A DNA stretch of 64,000 nt, taken from contig NZ_VFJE01000050.1 of assembly GCF_006385255.1 (NCBI RefSeq), positions 124,001-188,000 of the forward strand. Direction: 5' to 3'. Under the pieces are notes generated by a model, which saw only the letters and a program-made list of their open reading frames with translations, made no database searches and was not told where the DNA came from. Source of the stretch: Flavobacterium microcysteis. Lineage in GTDB: Bacteria; Bacteroidota; Bacteroidia; Flavobacteriales; Flavobacteriaceae. Positions 7,311 through 16,526 of this stretch are shown piece by piece; the first letter of the stretch is position 1; the number at the start of each line of letters is the position of its first letter. Position numbers and translations under genes: made by a program.

Positions 7311-8282
7311 TTATAAAAATGAAATACTTTTAATTATCGACTCTAGTTCGTGTATCAGATCTCTTTGCGGAGTCGATGGCGCATAGCAAAATCCTTCAAC
7401 GACAAGAATTCTGTTGTTTTTAGGATCAATTATGCTGTAGTTGATAAAAGGTCCGGACATGGTATCGTTTCTCAGTTCCCAATTCCCTTTGGTCTGATAA
7501 GCTTTCAGGCCTCCTATGGTTGTATTTAACAAATAGGGCGAATAAGAATCTTCCGTTACCATTTGTGAGTTTTCGGTTGTGCCATGAATGTAGAGTCCTC
7601 CAATAGAATCACGCGACTTTATGATGTTGTTAATCGCATCGTCACTTTTTCTGATAGCATGTAAAGGAATCTGGTATATTAAAAGGCTGGAATTTCCACT
7701 TTGGATTTCTTTCTTCAGCCATAGAAACTTTTCTTTCTCCAGCACCACCTTATACGTTTTTGGAACCTGAAGCGAAATATTAAATTTATTCTTGAACTTC
7801 TTACTATCCATTAACTCCTTTTGGGTCTCTTTCTGGGTTACCTCAATTTCTGTTTGTTGCATCTTTGCAATTATTTCTGCAGCATTTTTCTCCAGTTTGT
7901 CAATAATAGAAGCTGTAGAATTTCCTGAAATACGGATGAGGTTTTGAGGCAGGGCATATTGGTTCTCAGAAATATCAAAATCATTTCTGGCCTCTTTTTT
8001 TATGTAAAGAATGTTTCTGTTTTTGGCTAACGAACCTTCGAAAGCGTGTAATGGATATTGGTTAATCGTGAAAAGCGGCTCTTCTTGAGGAAGTCCGTCA
8101 ACAGGAGCGGCAAATTTTTTTCGGATAGTATCCCCTATTTCGCCAATCCAAAGCTTGTCATCAATAAAAACAGCAAGAGAATTTGTATTCCCGATGGATT
8201 GCTTATCGGAATTTTTTACTTCTTTTTGGGTGCAGGAAAAGGAAAAGGCCGCTAAAATTACGAGCAGCAGTAGCTTTTTCAT
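7311..8282 (-). CDS. DUF4837-type lipoprotein (323 aa)
   Basis: I start at the ATG at 8282, which gives a lipoprotein signal with lipobox FSFSC (Cys17). The in-frame ATG 12 codons earlier would spoil the signal and overlap the hairpin after mltD. The rest is a soluble envelope domain of about 300 residues without known catalytic motifs. Length, composition and position beside an mltD-type gene match the Bacteroidota family DUF4837. That assignment is from memory and not certain. Coupling to a lytic transglycosylase hints at an envelope maintenance role. Confidence 0.75.
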   Translation of the reverse strand: MKKLLLLVILAAFSFSCTQKEVKNSDKQSIGNTNSLAVFIDDKLWIGEIGDTIRKKFAAPVDGLPQEEPLFTINQYPLHAFEGSLAKNRNILYIKKEARNDFDISENQYALPQNLIRISGNSTASIIDKLEKNAAEIIAKMQQTEIEVTQKETQKELMDSKKFKNKFNISLQVPKTYKVVLEKEKFLWLKKEIQSGNSSLLIYQIPLHAIRKSDDAINNIIKSRDSIGGLYIHGTTENSQMVTEDSYSPYLLNTTIGGLKAYQTKGNWELRNDTMSGPFINYSIIDPKNNRILVVEGFCYAPSTPQRDLIHELESIIKSISFL

Positions 8283-8308
8283 TGTGTTGCTTTTTGCAAT
8301 GGAAAAGC

Positions 8309-8339
8309 TAAAATCCAAGGAGATTATCCTTGGATTTTA
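8309..8339 (-). terminator. Intercistronic hairpin at the mltD stop codon
   Basis: A perfect 13-bp inverted repeat (TAAAATCCAAGGA/TCCTTGGATTTTA) has a 5-bp loop, and the mltD stop codon sits inside that loop. In leftward transcripts it is followed by only a short T-run (GCTTTTCC), so it may act as a leaky terminator or RNA-stability element between mltD and the DUF4837 gene. Confidence 0.65.
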
Positions 8340-10243
8340 AGCTTCATTCCAGGTTTGATGTTTTCGCTGCTAATATCATTCCATTTTTTGATATTTTCAA
8401 CTGTAACTCCTGGATATTTTTTAGCAATACTGAAAAGCGAGTCGCCTTTTTGAACAAGGTATTGGTGTACTTTTGCTGAAGATGCAATCTGTTGCTGTGC
8501 TTTTTCAGCCTTAGTTTCGATTACCGGAACATTTTCGTTTGGAATCAATTTTAATTTGCTTCCTGAAAGTACATTAGTATCTTCAAGACTATTCCATTCT
8601 TTAATTTCTGCAACGGTTACGCCATATTTTCGGGCAATCGAATTAAGATTGTCGCCTTTTTGTACTACATAAAATTCTGATTTCTCATCTTCTTTGTTTT
8701 CAGTATCGTCTGCGGCAACTTCTTTAGTTTTTGCTTCTTGCTTTTCAACAGCAGCAATAGCAGTTTCTGTAGTATCTTTGGTTTTAGCAGCTGGCTTTGG
8801 AGTTTTCTTAACTACAGTGGTAGCCACTCTTTCGTTAGTTTGGATCTTCAGCTTGGCGCCTAGCATTACATTATTGTTTTTCAAACGGTTCCATTTCTTG
8901 ATTTCAGAAACGGTAACGCCATATTTCTGAGAAATCTCACCAATATTGTCACCTTTTCTAACCGTATGATATTTTGTCTTAGTAACAATTTTGCTGCCTC
9001 TAACAATTTCCGGTTCTTCCGAATAATCTACATAAGGACTTCTCGCCTCTGTTGAAGCAATCGCCGTTTCAGTTGTATTGCCTGTAGGCGATGTTGCTTT
9101 TCTGGAAAAATAAGGCTTTTCTCTTTTGTCTTCCTCAATTTGCGCATAAGCATAAATCTTATCCTCATTTGAAGTGAATACTGCAATTTTTGGAACTGGC
9201 AATCTCAGATAATGGTTTTTTCCTTTAACGGAAGGAATTACATCTAATTTATAGCCTGGGTTCAAAAGTTTGATTTGCGCTTCCGGAATATCCAACAAGT
9301 CAGAAATCTGTTTGAAAGACATTTCACGTTTTACCATAACCGTATCAGTTGCGAAATAGCTAATGGCTGCTCTTTTTGGTTCAATTCCATGTTCTTTATG
9401 ATATTCATAAATATACATTGTAGCTAAGAAAGCCGGAACATATCCTTGAGTTTCTTTTGGAAGATTTTTTCTGATATTCCAGTAGTTTTGCTGTCCTCCA
9501 GAACGTCTGATTGCTTTTGAAACATTACCTGGACCGGCATTGTATGATGCTAAAACCAAATCCCAATCTCCAAATATTTTGTACATATTCGATAAATATT
9601 GGCAAGCTGCTTCTGTAGCTTTCAATGGGTCGCTTCTCTCATCAATGTAGGAAGAAACATCCAGATTGTATTGTTTTCCTGTGGCGAACATAAACTGCCA
9701 AAGTCCTGTGGCTCCTACTCTTGATTTTGCGTGTGGATTCAAAGCTGATTCTACAACGGCCAAATATTTAATTTCTAACGGAACGTCATATTTGGCAAGG
9801 GCGGCCTCAAACATTGGGAAGTAATATTCTGATATCGCCATCAATCTTTCATACGATCTTTTTCTATTTTTTAAGAACGATTTGATGATATTTTCCAATC
9901 CCTGGTTGTATTCTATGTTGAAAGGCGACTTAGCGTCCATTTCTTTCAAGCGGGCTTTTAACAAATCAGTAGACAAATCATAATCTACTTTTTCGTCAGG
10001 ATTTATATGAGCAATATCAAATTCCATTTCTTTGAATAGATCTTGATTGGTCAATTCATCCATCCATTCCTTATCGACACATGAAGCAATTTCATGGTCA
10101 ACAAATGTGCTTTTTATAGAGTCTAAAACAGATAATTTAGGAGTCGTTATTTGCGGAGCGGTTTCTTGAGAAACGGCATCCTGAGCGAGAATATTTAAGG
10201 AGAAAAAGGGTACTAAAAAAAGTGCTATTTTGGTTTTATTCAT
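8324..10243 (-). CDS. mltD: Membrane-bound lytic transglycosylase D-type with three LysM domains (639 aa)
   Basis: It cleaves glycan strands of peptidoglycan, forming anhydro-muropeptides. After a signal peptide (about 1-20) comes an SLT domain with the catalytic Glu165 in VVESALNP and the GLWQFM motif. Three LysM repeats follow (about 424-470, 520-565 and 594-638), each with the pattern V-x-K-G-D and IKxWN. They are separated by Lys/Thr/Glu-rich linkers. Three LysM modules are more than the two of the E. coli enzyme. The signal peptide has no lipobox cysteine. It is first in a leftward operon, with a good -7 box at 10290-10297. Confidence 0.93.
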   Translation of the reverse strand: MNKTKIALFLVPFFSLNILAQDAVSQETAPQITTPKLSVLDSIKSTFVDHEIASCVDKEWMDELTNQDLFKEMEFDIAHINPDEKVDYDLSTDLLKARLKEMDAKSPFNIEYNQGLENIIKSFLKNRKRSYERLMAISEYYFPMFEAALAKYDVPLEIKYLAVVESALNPHAKSRVGATGLWQFMFATGKQYNLDVSSYIDERSDPLKATEAACQYLSNMYKIFGDWDLVLASYNAGPGNVSKAIRRSGGQQNYWNIRKNLPKETQGYVPAFLATMYIYEYHKEHGIEPKRAAISYFATDTVMVKREMSFKQISDLLDIPEAQIKLLNPGYKLDVIPSVKGKNHYLRLPVPKIAVFTSNEDKIYAYAQIEEDKREKPYFSRKATSPTGNTTETAIASTEARSPYVDYSEEPEIVRGSKIVTKTKYHTVRKGDNIGEISQKYGVTVSEIKKWNRLKNNNVMLGAKLKIQTNERVATTVVKKTPKPAAKTKDTTETAIAAVEKQEAKTKEVAADDTENKEDEKSEFYVVQKGDNLNSIARKYGVTVAEIKEWNSLEDTNVLSGSKLKLIPNENVPVIETKAEKAQQQIASSAKVHQYLVQKGDSLFSIAKKYPGVTVENIKKWNDISSENIKPGMKLKIQG

Positions 10244-10289
10244 AACTGAAAATTATAACTTATTATATTTCAAATAATTATGCATATTG

Positions 10290-10297
10290 CAAACTTA
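10290..10297 (-). promoter_or_regulatory. -7 box for the mltD operon
   Basis: The minus strand reads TAAGTTTG, an exact TAnnTTTG match, 46 bp before the mltD ATG. No matching -33 TTTG was found. Confidence 0.6.
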
Positions 10298-10345
10298 ACT
10301 TTTTATAACTAACTTTTAAAACGTTTAGTATAAAAATTTTGTTTT

Positions 10346-11533
10346 TTAACTTATTATTGCATCTATTCCTGGCAGTGATTTTCCTTCCAGCATTTCCAGC
10401 ATTGCCCCGCCCCCAGTAGAAACATAGCTCATTTTTGGCTCTAAACCGAACTGTTTAACGGCTGCAACAGAATCGCCACCTCCAACAAGAGAAAAAGCGC
10501 CTTTTTCAGTAGCTTCTGCAATAAATTCTCCCAAAGCGATGGTTCCTTTTGAAAATTTTTCCATTTCAAAAACGCCTAACGGCCCGTTCCATAAAATGGT
10601 TTTGGAATTTAAGATGACTTTCTTGAAAATTTCCAACGATTCCGGACCAGCATCAAGTCCTTGCCATCCGTCAGGAATGTCTTTTACATCTGTTATTTTT
10701 GTTTCAGCATCATTTGAAAATGCATTGGCAGCGATAACATCAACAGGCAAATGGATCTCGACATTTTTCTCTTTTGCTTTCTTCAAAATCTCCAATGCCA
10801 GCTCCATTTTGTCGTCTTCGCAGATAGAATCGCCAATTTTTCCTCCCAAAGCCTTGATGAAGGTAAAAGTCATTCCTCCACCAATAATCATATGATCGAT
10901 TTTATCAAGTATGTTTTCAATAACGGTAATCTTTGAAGAAACTTTTGAGCCTCCCAAAACAGCCGTTACCGGCTTTTCAGAATGCTTAAGTACTTTGTTC
11001 AGGCTTTCAATTTCTTTAGCCAATAATGTTCCGAAACATTTGTCGTTTGGAAAGAACTGCGCAATAATAGTAGTTGAGGCATGTGCTCTGTGTGCCGTTC
11101 CAAAAGCATCGTTTACGTAAACATCTCCTAGTGAAGCCAATTTTTTTGAAAATTCAACATCTCCGGCTTCTTCTTCTGGATAGTAGCGAAGGTTTTCCAA
11201 AAGCAGGATTTCACCCGGTTTCAGGTTTTTTGCTGCTTCTTCAGCCACCGGACCAATACAGTCATTTGCAAATTTTACTTCTTTGCCTAAAACTTCAGAA
11301 GTTTTTTCCAGGATATGCTCCAGAGAATATTTTGGTTCTTTTGCTTTTGGCCTTCCTAAGTGTGACATTAGGATTACGCTTCCGCCATCAGCAAGAATTT
11401 TATCAATTGTTGGCTTTGCTGCTTCAATTCGGGTGGCATCAACTACTTTAAAATTGTCGTCTAAAGGAACGTTGAAATCTACCCTGATTAGTGCTTTTTT
11501 GTTTTTGAAATTGAAGTCGTTCAAAGTTTTCAT
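10346..11533 (-). CDS. pgk: Phosphoglycerate kinase
   Basis: This glycolytic enzyme transfers phosphate from 1,3-bisphosphoglycerate to ADP in the cytoplasm. The 395-residue length is typical for bacteria. The N-terminal substrate-binding signature is visible (RVDFNVPL with N-x-R spacing, about 18-25), as is the SHLGRPK motif (58-64). The C-terminal nucleotide domain has the WNGPLGVFE segment and the closing GGGDSV/STGGGA loops. It stands alone, not joined to gap or other glycolysis genes, and has its own promoter at 11570-11577. Confidence 0.97.
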   Translation of the reverse strand: MKTLNDFNFKNKKALIRVDFNVPLDDNFKVVDATRIEAAKPTIDKILADGGSVILMSHLGRPKAKEPKYSLEHILEKTSEVLGKEVKFANDCIGPVAEEAAKNLKPGEILLLENLRYYPEEEAGDVEFSKKLASLGDVYVNDAFGTAHRAHASTTIIAQFFPNDKCFGTLLAKEIESLNKVLKHSEKPVTAVLGGSKVSSKITVIENILDKIDHMIIGGGMTFTFIKALGGKIGDSICEDDKMELALEILKKAKEKNVEIHLPVDVIAANAFSNDAETKITDVKDIPDGWQGLDAGPESLEIFKKVILNSKTILWNGPLGVFEMEKFSKGTIALGEFIAEATEKGAFSLVGGGDSVAAVKQFGLEPKMSYVSTGGGAMLEMLEGKSLPGIDAIIS

Positions 11534-11569
11534 TAGTGGTATATTTTATTTGTTTTTTTATTGGATTCA

Positions 11570-11577
11570 CAAATATA
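11570..11577 (-). promoter_or_regulatory. -7 box for pgk
   Basis: The minus strand reads TATATTTG (TAnnTTTG), 36 bp before the pgk ATG. Confidence 0.65.
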
Positions 11578-11790
11578 TGATTTTTAACGAACTAAAAAAT
11601 ATGAAAACATTTAAAATAAGCTTAATTCATTAGCGAAAACGTTATAATTGGTGAGAATGCACTTAAAGAAAATCTGATTTGAAAATTTTTGTACATTTAT
11701 TTCTTGTTAAAAATTTCCCAGCCACTTCTATACGATAAGAAAGCCTTTTGTCCCTCATTATCAAAAAAATAATCAATTCTTTGGAAACCT

Positions 11791-12561
11791 ATGAAACACT
11801 CTTTCTTATTTGATTTAGATGCAAAATATGTTGTAATCTTCTTGTTTTTTGCCATGCTGCTGGCGATTAACATTGGGTATCGGGTTGGAGTAAAAAAAAC
11901 AAAAACAGATTCTGATAATTCCGGCATCCTATCTTCGTTATTAGGATTGTTGGCATTGATCTTGGCATTTACTTTTGGAATGGCGGGTTCCCGATTCGAA
12001 AACCGAAAGGCAAGCCTTATCGATGAAGCGAATTGCATAGGAACTGTGATACTCCGGACTGATACGTATCCGGATAGTTTAAAAAACGCTTTCAAAAAAG
12101 ATTTGGCAGTCTATCTTAATTCCCGGATTGCTTATTTTGAATCTGATAGGGATGAAGAAAAAATCAATGCCGCTTTAAGGGAATCTGGAAAAACAAGCGA
12201 GTCTTTATGGAATAGAACTTCTTTATGTTCAAAAGACAAGGATTTATTCTTGCCTTCCAATATGATGATTCCGGCCTTAAACAGTATGTTTGATTCTGCG
12301 ACCACAGCAAACATGGCGTATAACTCAAATGTTCCAGAACCAATCGTTTATCTGCTATTGTTTTTTTCTATTATCATTTCCTTCTACATCGGCTATAGTT
12401 CCGGCTTTAAGAAAAAAATAGATCGATTTTATATTTTAGGATTCTGTCTTTTGACTTCAGTCGTGATCTATATAACTTTAGATTTAGACAGGCCAAGGCG
12501 TGGCTCCATAAATACGGAAAACGAAATGTTTTTGTTTAATGATTTGAAAAGCAGTTTATAA
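11791..12561 (+). CDS. Bestrophin-like (DUF4239-type) membrane protein (256 aa)
   Basis: Four hydrophobic segments are visible in two hairpins: about 14-32 and 45-65, then about 184-203 and 216-234. A soluble helical region of about 115 residues separates them. The GLLALILAFTFGMA stretch followed by Arg, and the D-L-D-R-P-R-R-G motif after the last helix, match the DUF4239 bestrophin-like family, whose members may be ion channels. Function is unproven. It is monocistronic and precedes holB by 67 bp. Confidence 0.7.
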   Translation: MKHSFLFDLDAKYVVIFLFFAMLLAINIGYRVGVKKTKTDSDNSGILSSLLGLLALILAFTFGMAGSRFENRKASLIDEANCIGTVILRTDTYPDSLKNAFKKDLAVYLNSRIAYFESDRDEEKINAALRESGKTSESLWNRTSLCSKDKDLFLPSNMMIPALNSMFDSATTANMAYNSNVPEPIVYLLLFFSIIISFYIGYSSGFKKKIDRFYILGFCLLTSVVIYITLDLDRPRRGSINTENEMFLFNDLKSSL

Positions 12562-12616
12562 GTTTTTTTAGCTGTTCATTTTTTTGAAGCTTGCTAACTC
12601 TTCATCGTTTTTCCCC

Positions 12617-12624
12617 TATATTTG
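12617..12624 (+). promoter_or_regulatory. -7 box abutting the holB start codon
   Basis: TATATTTG ends only 4 bp before the ATG at 12629. With the usual spacing, transcription would begin at or next to the start codon, giving a leaderless or nearly leaderless mRNA. Confidence 0.55.
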
Positions 12625-12628
12625 TTCC

Positions 12629-13777
12629 ATGCTATTTTCAGAAATCCTAGGACAAGAACATATCAAAAGCCATCTTACAAAAAGCGCTGATGCCGGACGA
12701 ATTCCGCATGCGCAACTGTTTGTTGGTCCTGAAGGTTGCGGTACATTACCCATGGCTTTGGCCTATGCGCAATATGTGTTGTGTCAGAATTCTGGGGGTG
12801 AAAATCAGGGGAAAAATGAGGCCTGCAATTTGAAATTCAATAACATTTCGCATCCCGATTTGCATTTTATCTATCCTACCGTTTCAACCGATGACGTGAA
12901 GTCAAAGCCAAAAAGTCTTGATTTTATTGCCGACTGGCGTTCCTTTTTGCTTGAAAACTCATATGGCGGGCTATTCGACTGGTATAAATATCTTGGTGTT
13001 CAGAATAAGCAAGGACTCATTCGTGTGGAAGATGCGCAGGAAGTACTGAAATCGCTTTCGTTGAAATCATTTGAAGGTGGTTATAAAATCATGATTGTAT
13101 GGATGGCCGACAAGATGAATGTCGAAGCATCAAACAAGCTTCTGAAAATTCTGGAGGAACCGCCGGAAAGAACGCTTTTTATTTTGATTTCTGAAGATGA
13201 AGAATCTATTATACAGACGATACGTTCCCGCTGTCAGGTATTGCATTTCAACGGAATCCATGAAAATATAATTGCAGATGTATTGGTTTCACGTGAAAAT
13301 ATGGAACCTCGCGAAGCCAAAAAAATTGCACATCAGGCACAAGGAAATTTTAGCAAGGCTTTGCATTTATTGCGTGAAGACAGTGAAGAACAGCCTTTTG
13401 AGCAATGGTTTGTTTTATGGGTTCGTGCCGCCTTTCGTGCTAAAGGAAATGCAGCAGCCATTAACGACTTGATTGCCTGGAGTGAACAAATTGCCGGTTT
13501 GGGGCGCGAAGCGCAAAAGAAATTTTTGCATTTTTGTATCGAAATGTTCAGACAGGCGTTATTGCTAAACTATCAGGCTTCCGGCCTGGTTTATATGGAG
13601 CCGAAAGTTGAAAAATTCAAACTGGAAAACTTTGCTCCTTTTGTTAATGGCAACAATATCAACGATATATTCAAAGAACTTTCCGATGCCGTTTACCATA
13701 TCGAACGAAACGGAAATGCCAAAATTATCCTCACCGATCTATCTATAAAACTAACCCGATTAATCCACAAAAAATAG
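12629..13777 (+). CDS. holB: DNA polymerase III delta-prime subunit (382 aa)
   Basis: This clamp-loader subunit helps load the sliding clamp during replication. I start at the ATG at 12629 (MLFSEILGQEHIKSHL), because the frame's earlier start at 12584 lies upstream of a -7 box. The AAA+ core shows a degenerate P-loop (GPEGCGTL), as expected for a non-hydrolysing delta-prime. It also has the SNKLLKILEEPPE motif and the SRCQVLHF sensor region with the SRC signature. Only two cysteines remain in the segment where a zinc module usually sits. The C-terminal third is the helical collar domain. A DoxX-like gene follows after 5 bp. Confidence 0.88.
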   Translation: MLFSEILGQEHIKSHLTKSADAGRIPHAQLFVGPEGCGTLPMALAYAQYVLCQNSGGENQGKNEACNLKFNNISHPDLHFIYPTVSTDDVKSKPKSLDFIADWRSFLLENSYGGLFDWYKYLGVQNKQGLIRVEDAQEVLKSLSLKSFEGGYKIMIVWMADKMNVEASNKLLKILEEPPERTLFILISEDEESIIQTIRSRCQVLHFNGIHENIIADVLVSRENMEPREAKKIAHQAQGNFSKALHLLREDSEEQPFEQWFVLWVRAAFRAKGNAAAINDLIAWSEQIAGLGREAQKKFLHFCIEMFRQALLLNYQASGLVYMEPKVEKFKLENFAPFVNGNNINDIFKELSDAVYHIERNGNAKIILTDLSIKLTRLIHKK

Positions 13778-13782
13778 TAATC

Positions 13783-14166
13783 ATGAACAACACTGCTTCC
13801 ATATTGATTTTAGTATTTTTGGCCGTAACCTTTTTACAATCTGGCTATGACAAAGTAATTGACTGGCAAGGCAATGTAGGCTGGCTTAAAGGTCATTTTG
13901 AAAAAACATTTATCAAAAACAGCGTACCACTATCACTGATGCTTATTCTTGTTTTGGAAATAGTAGCAGGAATTCTTTGCGTTGCCGGTATCATCCAGAT
14001 GCTTATGAATAAAGGAACTACGTTTGGTTTTTATGGTTCTGTTGTTTCTGCGGTTACGCTGATTTTTCTTCTATTCGGACAACGAATCGCTAAAGATTAT
14101 GATGGAGCCAGAACGATTGCTATCTATTTTGTTCCGGCTGTTCTAGGTGTGTTTTTTATGCAATAA
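13783..14166 (+). CDS. DoxX-like four-helix membrane protein (127 aa)
   Basis: Four hydrophobic helices span about 7-22, 47-72, 78-98 and 107-125. An early GYDKVIDW segment resembles the conserved G-x-x-K-x-x-D/N of the DoxX family. The exact role is unknown; DoxX relatives are linked to quinone or thiol redox chemistry in the membrane. It is co-transcribed with holB (5 bp gap) and ends 1 bp from the convergent helicase gene. Confidence 0.7.
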   Translation: MNNTASILILVFLAVTFLQSGYDKVIDWQGNVGWLKGHFEKTFIKNSVPLSLMLILVLEIVAGILCVAGIIQMLMNKGTTFGFYGSVVSAVTLIFLLFGQRIAKDYDGARTIAIYFVPAVLGVFFMQ

Positions 14167-14167
14167 T

Positions 14168-16435
14168 TTACTGTGAAGCCCTAAATAACTTCAATTCATC
14201 CCAGGTAAATTTATTTCCGTATTTTTCTTTCAATCCGTTGAGAGATTCTTCGTTGTAGCCTTCAAAAGCTTCGGCTAAATCTTGTATTATGCCTTCCGGA
14301 AGTACGTCTGATAATGCGACTTTTCCGGATTGGATCAATTTGACAAAGTGAGACACTATGGTCTGTTGAGTTAGTTTGCGTAGACGTGCGATTTCAGGTA
14401 AAGAATTGTTTTGCTGCCAGAGTTCGTAGGTTTCCTCTACGGTTGATTTCTTAGGAAGCTTTTTCTCTTTTTTCTTTGGCATATAACGGTTTTCATCATA
14501 GTCATCTTCCACCAGCGTAGCATGTGTATTCTTGAATTCTTTGCGAATCGCATCCAGTTTTTTAGATTTATACGATCGTATTTCCTGCGAATCCAGATTT
14601 TCTTTACAGATTTCCTGACCTGATGCTACTATTTCTATGAGTCTTTTAGCTTTCATCAATCGCAGCACTGCCTTAGTCTGCAGTTCTTCCAAAGCATATA
14701 GTTCCTGAAAAAAGGTTTTTGCTTTTTTAACTCGTTTTACTTCTTCCAATTTCCATAGGATTTCATGTACCAGCTGGTCCATTGGTTTTAAGAAATAATC
14801 ATGGGCAGCCTGTATTCTTTCCAAAACAAACTGAATATCATGCGTTTCATCAAAAAAGAGCTTATCCAGTTGACGCATGAATTTTGTAGCCGGCTCGGTT
14901 AGCGCTCCTATAGATTCTGCCTGCCGTTTTGCCCATTGCATATGCTTTGATTTTTCAGATTTTTCTGCATCCTCGTTGTAGCTATATTGGTGGTTTCTCC
15001 ATTCCTGTGCAAGTTCTTTCCAATCAAAGCTGTTTTTGAGGTAGTTATGAATAAAATTTTGTGTTTCTTTTTCCAAAGAAGACTGCAGCAGTTCTTCCGA
15101 AGCTTTGTTATTGGAATACTGCATGACATCATAATCATTCGAAATGCCATTCATTTGTAGCGGAGAAAGCAAAATAAGCCCTTCTAACGAACGAAGTCGT
15201 GACAAAGCCACATACGCCTGTCCGGGAAGAAAAACCTGCGATACATCAAGCGCAGCTTTGTCAAAAGTCAATCCTTGGCTTTTGTGTACCGTTATCGCCC
15301 AGGCTAATTTTATCGGATAATGAGTAAAAGTCCCTAAAACATCCTCAACAATTTCCTTGGTATCAGGATCAACAGAATATCTGATATTTTGCCATTCGTA
15401 TCTTTCTACTTCAATTGTTTTATTTTCTTCAGGAAAATGAACCAGGATTTCTTGCTCAGACAATGATTTGATGGTACCCATTTTTCCATTGAAATAATTC
15501 TTTTCCAACGAAAGGTCATTTTTCACAAACATGACCTGGGCCCCTACTTTTAGATTCAGCCTTTCATCTACAGGGTAAATCTTTTCAGGGAAATCCCCGA
15601 TAATTTCAGGTAAAAATGTCCGTTGCATTTCCTGTAAATCAACCAATGATTGTTCGTTTATAGCATCGGCTTTTGCGTTATGTGTTGTCAGGGTTATATA
15701 TCCCTTGTTTTGCTTTAGGTCAAAATTCGGCTTTACGTAATGGTTTAGGTTTTTGATATCTTCCGCATCTACCTGATTATTACGGAGATTGTTCAATATC
15801 GATATGAATTTATCATCCGTCTGGCGGAAAATCTTTGAAAGCTCAATGTATAAGGGCGGATATTGCTGCATTACGTGAGAATGGAAAAAGAATTTTCCAC
15901 GGTAATAGTTTTTCAATACTTCCCATTCTTCATTTTTAACAACAGGCGGAAGCTGCAACAAATCGCCAATAAATAACACCTGAACACCACCAAAAGGAAG
16001 CTCTTTTCTTCGTATGCTCCTCATTGTAAAGTCAATAGCATCCAGAAGATCAGCACGAAGCATACTCACTTCGTCAATAATCAGCAATTCCATATTCTGG
16101 ATCACTGATTTTTTAGTACCATTCATTTTAAAATGGCGCTTAAGTGTGTCTTTGGTTTCGAATTTTATGGTGTCAGAAAAGTGCGGTGTCTTGTTGTATT
16201 CCGGTATAAATCCCGCAAACGGAAGCTGAAACATGGAATGGATGGTAACACCGCCCGCATTCAGAGCCGCTATACCTGTTGGAGCTACGACCACCGTATT
16301 CTTGTGGGTGGATTGTATGATTTCTCTTAAAAGGGTGGTTTTTCCGGTTCCGGCTTTGCCGGTTAGAAATAAGGAACGCTGAGTCTGGTTGATGAATTTC
16401 AGCGTATACGATGCTGCTTCAGATATTGGTTGCAT
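14168..16435 (-). CDS. PIF1/RecD-like helicase with C-terminal HTH (755 aa)
   Basis: A superfamily 1B DNA helicase. Walker A is GKAGTGKT (26-33) and Walker B is IDEVSM (121-126). Later helicase motifs include GDLLQLPPV and the AITVHKSQGLTFD motif V/VI segment, with ALSRLRS after it. The last about 300 residues are helical. They contain a winged HTH-like segment (TVEETYELW...SLPEIARLRKL, about 660-690) typical of the HTH_40 tail in Bacteroidota PIF1-like proteins. It likely acts on replication or repair intermediates. It is transcribed alone and converges on the DoxX-like gene with 1 bp between stops. Confidence 0.88.
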   Translation of the reverse strand: MQPISEAASYTLKFINQTQRSLFLTGKAGTGKTTLLREIIQSTHKNTVVVAPTGIAALNAGGVTIHSMFQLPFAGFIPEYNKTPHFSDTIKFETKDTLKRHFKMNGTKKSVIQNMELLIIDEVSMLRADLLDAIDFTMRSIRRKELPFGGVQVLFIGDLLQLPPVVKNEEWEVLKNYYRGKFFFHSHVMQQYPPLYIELSKIFRQTDDKFISILNNLRNNQVDAEDIKNLNHYVKPNFDLKQNKGYITLTTHNAKADAINEQSLVDLQEMQRTFLPEIIGDFPEKIYPVDERLNLKVGAQVMFVKNDLSLEKNYFNGKMGTIKSLSEQEILVHFPEENKTIEVERYEWQNIRYSVDPDTKEIVEDVLGTFTHYPIKLAWAITVHKSQGLTFDKAALDVSQVFLPGQAYVALSRLRSLEGLILLSPLQMNGISNDYDVMQYSNNKASEELLQSSLEKETQNFIHNYLKNSFDWKELAQEWRNHQYSYNEDAEKSEKSKHMQWAKRQAESIGALTEPATKFMRQLDKLFFDETHDIQFVLERIQAAHDYFLKPMDQLVHEILWKLEEVKRVKKAKTFFQELYALEELQTKAVLRLMKAKRLIEIVASGQEICKENLDSQEIRSYKSKKLDAIRKEFKNTHATLVEDDYDENRYMPKKKEKKLPKKSTVEETYELWQQNNSLPEIARLRKLTQQTIVSHFVKLIQSGKVALSDVLPEGIIQDLAEAFEGYNEESLNGLKEKYGNKFTWDELKLFRASQ

Positions 16436-16489
16436 TGGCTTGTAGTTTTCGAAATGGAAAAATAGTCAATTTTTCGAAATATTTCCCAA

Positions 16490-16521
16490 AAAAAATGCCT
16501 TCACTCAGGAAGGCATTTTTT
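16490..16521 (-). terminator. Terminator for the OmpH-like gene
   Basis: A perfect stem AATGCCTTC/GAAGGCATT, extended by A/T pairs, has the loop ACTCAG and lies just past the leftward stop codon at 16527. A T-run follows on the minus strand. Confidence 0.85.
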
Positions 16522-16526
16522 AGAAT

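Noticed and set aside
8155..8340. Forward-strand frames over the DUF4837 gene and the mltD hairpin
   Set aside because: They are antisense shadows of clearly coding leftward genes, with no promoter box.
11697..12095. Reverse-strand frame over the bestrophin-like gene
   Set aside because: It is a shadow of the rightward gene: no promoter, no known motif and basic, Ser/Asn-rich antisense composition.
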